The notes under the pieces: generated by a model | Databases searched by the model: none | Told to the model about the DNA's origin: nothing | What the model saw: the letters and a program-made list of their open reading frames with translations, nothing else | Assembly (NCBI GenBank): GCA_937128785.1 | Contig: CAKZMS010000002.1 | Span: 1-11,087, forward strand | Direction of reading: 5' to 3' | Origin: an uncultured Opitutaceae bacterium | Lineage (GTDB): Bacteria > Verrucomicrobiota > Verrucomicrobiia > Opitutales > Opitutaceae | DNA length: 11,087 nt | Program-made: the position numbers and the translations under genes | Shown: piece after piece, positions 1 through 4,472 of the stretch | Layout of the letters: every line of letters begins with the position of its first letter | How positions within the stretch are numbered: the first letter of the stretch is position 1

Positions 1-255
1 GGCGCCCTGGCGGATCCATTTCTGCAGCTTCGGAGTGGCGCTGAACTGGTGGCGAGTAACCAAAGCTGGGGTTCGTTGACCAACCAAGCGGAGGTTATCA
101 GCACCACCATGACCGTGGGCGGTTTCGCTCTGGATGCCGGGTCGGACGACGCGGTCCTGCTCGTCGATCTCGCTCCGGGGTCCTACACGGTCGAACTCTC
201 CGGGGCCGATGGCGGCACTGGGGTTGGCTTGGTCGAAGTGTATCGCGTGCCGTAG
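1..255 (+). CDS. C-terminal end of a secreted or surface protein with an Ig-like/PPC-like beta domain (5' truncated)
   Basis: The frame is open from the first base of the window to TAG at 253-255, giving 84 residues, so the gene starts outside the window. A GTG at 49 is in frame but is probably internal, because the reading frame and its domain pattern continue upstream (LADPFLQLRSGAELVASN). Landmarks are LADP near residue 4, ASNQSWG near residue 18, VGGFAL near residue 38, then LAPGSYTVELSG and a final GLVEVYRVP. This order is, from memory, typical of the last domain of large secreted proteins of Opitutaceae and relatives, which resembles the PPC (bacterial pre-peptidase C-terminal) beta-sandwich fold. 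The catalytic or binding part of the protein lies outside the window, so its substrate cannot be named. I am confident that it is coding and moderately confident of the domain type. Confidence 0.8.
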   Translation, partial: GALADPFLQLRSGAELVASNQSWGSLTNQAEVISTTMTVGGFALDAGSDDAVLLVDLAPGSYTVELSGADGGTGVGLVEVYRVP

Positions 256-271
256 ATCCAGGGTAGGGCGC

Positions 272-305
272 GTCTTGCCGAGCCCGCCGTTTCATCCGGC
301 AAGGT
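272..305 (+). terminator. Possible weak terminator hairpin after the first gene
   Basis: CTTGCCG at 274-280 can pair with CGGCAAG at 297-303, extendable by two G-U pairs, around a 16-base loop. It begins about 17 bases after the stop codon of the upstream gene. There is no U tract after the stem, only GGT and later GGTTT, so this is at best a weak or factor-dependent terminator. The right arm is part of a tandem repeat, and the second repeat copy offers an alternative pairing partner at 307-313. Confidence 0.25.
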
Positions 306-314
306 CCGGCAAGG
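295..314 (+). repeat. Tandem duplication of the 10-mer TCCGGCAAGG
   Basis: TCCGGCAAGG occurs at 295-304 and again immediately at 305-314. It lies in the noncoding gap between the first gene and thyX and overlaps the right arm of the weak hairpin at 272-305. It is probably a small slippage duplication. No other tandem copies are visible next to it. Confidence 0.7.
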
Positions 315-445
315 TTTGGCCACTCCACCGCAGTCGGCGTGCGGGGCCAGCACGCCCTACCAACCGCGCCAAGGATCCAGGTGATACGGATTTGGCATGG
401 TTTTGCCTTTGCGCTTGGAACGCTTTTTTGCGGCGATGGCCGGTG

Positions 446-1792
446 ATGCGTATTACCGGCCTTGCCATCGTCCCGCCCCCCACTGCCTCCGATCTTCCCC
501 AGGTCACCCCCGAATTGCTCGCTTCGGTTTTAGCCCGCTATTCCCGCAGTAACGACGGGATCCACACCATCCTCGACAAGGTGGCCCTGGCCAACCCCGA
601 CGCCTCCATTGATCGCATCCTTAAGTTCGTCGATTACGGGCACGCCTCGATCGGCGGTTTGACCGGTGGTCTCGCCATCGCATTGGACGATGTCTCGATG
701 TGGCTGGCGCTGAAGGTGTGCGAGCTGGCGCAGAGGGCCGAGGGGCAGGAATCAAGCACGCGCTACATCACAATGGATGCCGACAACCTGCCGGATCCGT
801 CCGAGATCGGCATTCCAGCTGACTTGGCCGGTCGTTGGCGCGACCTGATGGCGCGCTCTTTTACGGCCTATCATGCGGAATACGAACGCCTCGATGCGCT
901 GGGGAAGGCCGAACCGGAACGCATCCGGTTGCCCGAAGGCGCCAAGCCCGCCCTGGAAAAACGGTTGCGCAAAAATTTCGCCCTGGATCGCGCCCGTTAT
1001 TTCATCCCCATGGCGACCCGCACCAATCTCGCGCTGGTGCAGAGCTCGCGCATGTGGGCGGCGACCGTAAAGCACCTCGACTCGCTGCCGCATCCCGAAG
1101 CCAAGGCGGCGGCCGCCTTGATCCGCGAAGAGTTGATCAAACAGTCACCGCGTCTGATGCGCCACAGTTACGCCGAGGGTTCTTACGCGGCCCAAGCGAA
1201 GCAGGAGCTCCAAACCAGCTTGGCGATGGGCTTGGAGCGCCTGAGCACGGAACCTTTGGCCGATGAAGTTTGGGTGAAGGTCGATCGGGAGGCACCGCCG
1301 TGGTTGGCCGAACAGCAATCCGTAGCTGATGCCTTGCAGCACCGGGCAAACCGTTACGGTTACCAAGGCACGGCAACCCGACGCATGCGGGTTTCGTTTG
1401 CCTGGAACAATATGGCGCTGGCCGAGCTACGCGATCTCAACCGCCATCGCACCGGTCATCGCTGGACCCCCTGTATCCAAGCCGGATTCTATCTGCCGCC
1501 CGAAATGGACCGATCGGCGCACCAGGACTTGCTGGCCGATCAAGCGGAGTTGACCCGCGAATTGATGCAGCGGGGGAGTGAGGCTTACGTCTATTCGCTG
1601 CTGCTCGGGGCCCAGACCCCCTTCGAGCACACGACTCAAGCGGACAAGTTCATCTATGAAGTCGAATTGCGCACCGGTATGGGGGCGCATTTCCGCTACG
1701 CCGAACACGCCAGCGCGGTCCTCCATGAGTTTCTGCGGCAGGTTCCCGAAGCCGCAGATTGGGTGGAAGAAGGCACGGCGGCGCCCGAGTAG
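446..1792 (+). CDS. thyX: Flavin-dependent thymidylate synthase, long two-domain form (ThyX)
   Basis: It probably makes dTMP from dUMP using FAD, methylenetetrahydrofolate and NADPH in the cytoplasm. The ATG at 446 gives 448 residues, about twice a usual ThyX (roughly 220-250), because the fold is present twice. The N-half has GHASI (65-69), ESSTRY (102-107, matching the dUMP-binding part of the ThyX signature) and ARYFIP (183-188), but where RHR should be it reads LAQRA. The C-half has RHR (333-335) and ELRT followed by AH (407-415, matching the conserved LR...AQ helix), but lacks the ExSxRY part and the GHxS motif. The frame is open far upstream (to about 134), but that stretch does not look coding. 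A GTG at 443 is the only nearby alternative start, and no clear ribosome binding site decides between them. As I recall, Chlamydia also has an unusually long ThyX, which would fit a lineage-wide form. Family assignment is firm; activity is inferred. Confidence 0.88.
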   Translation: MRITGLAIVPPPTASDLPQVTPELLASVLARYSRSNDGIHTILDKVALANPDASIDRILKFVDYGHASIGGLTGGLAIALDDVSMWLALKVCELAQRAEGQESSTRYITMDADNLPDPSEIGIPADLAGRWRDLMARSFTAYHAEYERLDALGKAEPERIRLPEGAKPALEKRLRKNFALDRARYFIPMATRTNLALVQSSRMWAATVKHLDSLPHPEAKAAAALIREELIKQSPRLMRHSYAEGSYAAQAKQELQTSLAMGLERLSTEPLADEVWVKVDREAPPWLAEQQSVADALQHRANRYGYQGTATRRMRVSFAWNNMALAELRDLNRHRTGHRWTPCIQAGFYLPPEMDRSAHQDLLADQAELTRELMQRGSEAYVYSLLLGAQTPFEHTTQADKFIYEVELRTGMGAHFRYAEHASAVLHEFLRQVPEAADWVEEGTAAPE

Positions 1793-2258
1793 TGGCCGAT
1801 CTGATCGCGGAGATTAGGCTTGCCGCATATGGTTACCAGACAAGCCTTAGCTCCCGAATGCGGCGCCTAGTTTCCAGCTTGTTCTTGTTCGCCTCGATGG
1901 TTTCGGCCAACGGGCTTGTTGCTGGGCAAATTATCCGGTCCCCCTCCGCTAATTCGATCTTTGCGAAGGGATCGTTGGTCATGGCCAAAGAGTCGCAAGC
2001 AACCGTGATGCGACCGGGAGCGATGCGTTCCTCGACCTTCGCTCAGTCCACGCAACCCAGCCTGTGGCTGAGCGATAAAAAGGGGATCCGCCAATCGCGC
2101 CGACCGGTCAACCGCATGCCGGCGGTGACATCCCGGGCTCGCCTTCCCGTGTCCTCCTCCTCCGCCCTGGTGAACTCGTCCGGCTTGCACGTTTACTCGC
2201 CCCCATCCGTCACACTGAAGCCTGCTTCAACTGGCGCCAAACTCCAACGCCGTCGCTG
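1793..2258. other. 466-base stretch without a convincing intact gene
   Basis: Two overlapping open stretches are present. A plus-strand frame (ATG at 1759 inside thyX, stop TGA at 2257-2259) could encode 166 residues, but these contain only about four acidic residues and are rich in Ser, Arg, Pro and Val, which looks like antisense translation. The minus strand has a more protein-like frame that is interrupted by a stop codon (separate entry). A 7-bp inverted repeat, AGGCTTG at 1816-1822 and CAAGCCT at 1841-1847 with an 18-base loop, lies about 25 bases after the thyX stop. It could be a terminator, but it has no U tract. I recognise no tRNA or known structured RNA here. Confidence 0.5.
1833..2192 (-). 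pseudogene. Possible decayed minus-strand gene: protein-like frame with an internal TGA
   Basis: One minus-strand frame, bounded by TAA at 2193-2195 and TAA at 1833-1835, has a single internal TGA at 2043-2045. The 49 codons before the TGA and the 69 after it read as plausible globular protein: acidic and basic residues are mixed (for example DEFTRAEEEDTGRRA, then RITVACDSLAMTNDPF and KIELAEGDRIICPATSPLAE). The opposite strand over the same bases is almost free of acidic residues. No good start codon with a ribosome binding site is visible upstream. The longest intact piece is ATG at 1982 to the stop at 1833, 49 residues. I do not recognise the family. Options are a degraded gene, a 49-residue small protein, or a chance frame. 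Selenocysteine readthrough is possible in principle, but I see no SECIS-like hairpin after the TGA. Confidence 0.3.
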
Positions 2259-3032
2259 ATGAGTCGATTCCGGGTTCTGCAGTTCAACATGCAGTTTGGA
2301 CAAGTCTGGGATGAAAAGAATCCGGACGGGGCTCCAATCGATGTGCAGTGCGCCATCGATGAAATTACCCGCCATGATGCCGACATCATCATGCTACAGG
2401 AGGTTGAGAAAGTGGACTCCGGCGGGGTCCAAACTCAACCCCCACCCCATTTTTCCCGTCTGCAGGAGGCGTTGCCCGGTTACGATTCCTATTTCGCTTA
2501 TCCGAAAGAAGACTCCCGTGAACTGCCGTTTGGCATTGGTTTGGCCATCTTCTCTCGCACGCCGCTGAGTGCGGTGTTTCGCGAAGACATTCCGTCTCCC
2601 CCCTTGGAGTTTGATTTCTTTGGTGAGACCAAAACGCCGACCGACCGGGTCCTGATCGGCGCGCGCACGGCGATCGATGGCCGCGAGGTGAGTCTGATCA
2701 ATACGCACTTGCTCGCGTTCTTCATGCTCAAGTCCAGCAGCGAGACCCATGGCGGCCAGCGTGCCCAGGTGGGCGAACTCCTGCGCGATGCCACCGATCC
2801 CACCATCCTGTGTGGGGACTTTAATGTCAGTAACACCGCTTCGCTCGTGGAGGAATACAGTAAGTTTGGGTTTCAGACCGTGCAGTCGGAGGAAATCACG
2901 TGGCGGCGCCACCCCTACGTGCTGGACCACGTGTTTTACAATGCGGCCTTCCGGTGCGTGGGGCACGAAGTGACTCCCACCCAATCGTCCGACCATCACG
3001 TGTTGTTGGCCGATTTCGAATTTGCCGATTGA
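2259..3032 (+). CDS. Endonuclease/exonuclease/phosphatase (EEP) family metal-dependent hydrolase
   Basis: This 257-residue protein belongs to the fold of DNase I, exonuclease III and Mg-dependent phosphodiesterases, which cleave phosphate esters in nucleic acids, lipids or nucleotides. The expected motifs occur in order: QFN with Asn10, LQE with Glu48 (metal ligand), NTH at 148-150, GDFN at 186-189 (Asp187, Asn189), LDHVFYN at 222-228, and SDHH at 244-247, the catalytic Asp-His pair. The length is typical of a single-domain family member. No signal peptide is visible, so it is probably cytoplasmic. The ATG at 2259 is required to keep the Asn10 motif. It forms a TGATG overlap with the stop of an upstream frame, and no clear Shine-Dalgarno sequence is present. 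The substrate cannot be inferred from sequence or neighbours. It converges on the methyltransferase gene with a 6-base gap. Confidence 0.88.
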   Translation: MSRFRVLQFNMQFGQVWDEKNPDGAPIDVQCAIDEITRHDADIIMLQEVEKVDSGGVQTQPPPHFSRLQEALPGYDSYFAYPKEDSRELPFGIGLAIFSRTPLSAVFREDIPSPPLEFDFFGETKTPTDRVLIGARTAIDGREVSLINTHLLAFFMLKSSSETHGGQRAQVGELLRDATDPTILCGDFNVSNTASLVEEYSKFGFQTVQSEEITWRRHPYVLDHVFYNAAFRCVGHEVTPTQSSDHHVLLADFEFAD

Positions 3033-3038
3033 TCAGTT

Positions 3039-4019
3039 TTAACGCCGGCGCAGCGCGACGGCATCGTGGGCGCCGTCGATGCAGCGCGGATGATGGGCCA
3101 CCACTTCAAACCAAGGGCCCCAGCGGTCGTGGATGTATTCGATGGAATGATACGCAACCATGTAGAAGTCAGGCAGCCCAGCGGTGACTTCGCCGGTGCG
3201 GTAGGCGAACCCCGTCTCTTTCACCTCGGCCGCGACGCCGGGGTCCTTTTGCCAGTAATGCTCTCCGTGGAAGGAAGGCACCAACCGGCCGCCCGGGGCC
3301 ATGATCCGGTGGAGTTCGCGCACCCACGCCATCTGCAAATCTTCGGGTAGGTGGGTGAACACGGAAACCGAATAGATCGCATCGAAATATTCGTTGGCGA
3401 AGGTCGTCGGCGGTTCGGTCGGGTTGGTATAAAACTGACCGATATGTCCGAGGTTGGCCTGATTCCAGGCGATCGACTCTCCGTCAATATCACAGCCCCA
3501 GATCTCCCCCGCGTGACTCACCTCCGCGAAACTGCGCAGGACGCGCCCGCAGCCGGAGCCGAAATCAAGGATCCGTTTTGCCTGAGGCAGAGGATAGTCC
3601 GCGGCGGCAAAGACTCCCGCGATTTGATCAAACATTTCGCGACCGGCGGGGTAGAAGCGATCCCCCCAAACACTGCCGACTTGGCGCACCTGCAGATGAT
3701 CGGGGGGAGGTGAAACCGGGGAGAGGTAAACCGGATGGATGGTTTTGGTTTCTCCCCAATGCAGTTCCAGCGCGAGTGAGTCACCCGAGAGCGCTCCCGA
3801 CCCCAGTTTACCGGCAAAGCCGACTAGGTGCGGCCACTCGGGATGAGACTCCCGAAGGTCGCTCCGTTCGTGCAGAGCGAGCCACTCCGTGTCACTGCCG
3901 CCATTCCCCACCGCTTTGATTGGTTCACGCGCTGCGACCCAGCCACTCACTTCGAATGGGGCACCCAGCGGGGTTTCCCGGGGGTGATCCAAGTGTAATT
4001 TGAAGGGGGCTTCAGACAT
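3039..4019 (-). CDS. Class I SAM-dependent methyltransferase with an N-terminal beta domain
   Basis: This 326-residue protein has a Rossmann methyltransferase core from about residue 145: motif I ILDFGSGCGR (150-159), an acidic strand GCDID (175-179), FDAIYSVSVFTHL (212-224, motif IV region) and MAPGGRL (240-246). Residues 1-100 are not part of the methyltransferase. HLDHPRE, then FEVSGWVAAREPIKAV and GETKTIHPVYL, look like a small beta-sandwich of the kind I recall fused to glycosyltransferases and methyltransferases of surface-glycan pathways. A role in modifying a glycan or similar polymer is therefore an inference. The ATG at 4019 was chosen because the domain begins there and AGG lies seven bases upstream. 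A GTG at 4073 preceded by AAGGGGAAA would add 18 residues of unlikely sequence. The gene diverges from the PadR gene across about 109 bases. Confidence 0.85.
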   Translation of the reverse strand: MSEAPFKLHLDHPRETPLGAPFEVSGWVAAREPIKAVGNGGSDTEWLALHERSDLRESHPEWPHLVGFAGKLGSGALSGDSLALELHWGETKTIHPVYLSPVSPPPDHLQVRQVGSVWGDRFYPAGREMFDQIAGVFAAADYPLPQAKRILDFGSGCGRVLRSFAEVSHAGEIWGCDIDGESIAWNQANLGHIGQFYTNPTEPPTTFANEYFDAIYSVSVFTHLPEDLQMAWVRELHRIMAPGGRLVPSFHGEHYWQKDPGVAAEVKETGFAYRTGEVTAGLPDFYMVAYHSIEYIHDRWGPWFEVVAHHPRCIDGAHDAVALRRR

Positions 4020-4086
4020 TTGCCTGCGGAGTCTTTGAGGGACGCAGGGGGGCGCAATGGAAATGAGCAGCACTTTCCCCTTGCCA

Positions 4087-4126
4087 ATCTAGGGAAGGGG
4101 GCCTTACCCTAGTAGATCTAGGGAAG
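4087..4126 (+). promoter_or_regulatory. Candidate PadR operator: 11-bp direct repeat and 6-5-6 dyad
   Basis: ATCTAGGGAAG occurs at 4087-4097 and again at 4116-4126, a 29-bp period. The second copy forms a perfect dyad, CCCTAG (4107-4112), TAGAT, CTAGGG (4118-4123). The dyad ends six bases before the padR start codon, so a bound repressor would cover the likely ribosome-binding region (GGGAAG). A TTGCCA at 4081-4086 resembles a -35 box, with only a poor -10 (TACCCT, 4105-4110) 18 bases later. If that is the promoter, the first copy lies in its spacer. PadR proteins commonly repress their own operon by binding short dyads near the promoter; assignment to this PadR is by position. Confidence 0.5.
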
Positions 4127-4128
4127 TT

Positions 4129-4458
4129 ATGAGCAAGATTGAATTACTCCAAGGAACCTTGGACCTTTTGGTCCTCCGCGTTTTGCAAGCCGCTCCGATG
4201 CATGGGTTCGGCATTGCCCAAAAGATCCATCTCCTCTCCGCCGATGCCCTGCGCATTGAAGAGGGGTCACTTTATCCGGCGTTGTATCGCATGGAGCGAA
4301 AGGGATGGATCGAAGCGGAGTGGGGCGTCTCGGAAAACAACCGCCGGGCCAAGTTCTATCAGCTCACCCGCCAGGGCCGGAAACAACTGGTGGCGGAAAC
4401 CGCCACGTGGCAACGACTGGCCGCTGCCGTGGGTGAGGTGCTGGCCAAGGCCGACTAA
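4129..4458 (+). CDS. PadR-family winged-helix transcriptional repressor
   Basis: The protein has 109 residues, the usual size for the short PadR subfamily linked to ADOP permeases. The wing-helix pattern is clear: GTLDLLVLRVL (9-19), APMHGFGIAQKI (22-33), then IEEGSLYPALYRMERKGWI (43-61, recognition helix region), and a wing at NNRRAKFYQLTRQGR (70-84). A C-terminal helix rich in Ala and Leu probably makes the dimer contact. It is the first gene of a two-gene operon, with 14 bases between its stop and the permease start. Its likely job is to repress this operon through the repeats just upstream, with a ligand or membrane signal that the sequence does not reveal. The ATG at 4129 is preceded by GGGAAG at a short spacing. 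Confidence 0.93.
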   Translation: MSKIELLQGTLDLLVLRVLQAAPMHGFGIAQKIHLLSADALRIEEGSLYPALYRMERKGWIEAEWGVSENNRRAKFYQLTRQGRKQLVAETATWQRLAAAVGEVLAKAD

Positions 4459-4472
4459 CCGGAGCTCGGACG

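Noticed and set aside
392..420. TTGGCA at 392-397 as a -35 box for thyX.
   Set aside because: No acceptable -10 hexamer follows at 16-18 bases.
134..445. A much longer thyX start, making a 552-residue protein from an ATG at 134.
   Set aside because: The first 104 codons overlap the 3' end of the upstream gene in another frame and read as Arg/Ser/Pro-rich non-protein sequence; the domain begins just after 446.
2043..2045. The in-frame TGA as a selenocysteine codon.
   Set aside because: No SECIS-like stem-loop was visible just downstream and no selenoprotein family was recognised; a decayed gene is simpler.
1867..2190. A minus-strand 107-residue frame.
   Set aside because: It is offset from the more protein-like minus frame and is very rich in Gly, Arg and His without hydrophobic structure; it looks like a shadow.
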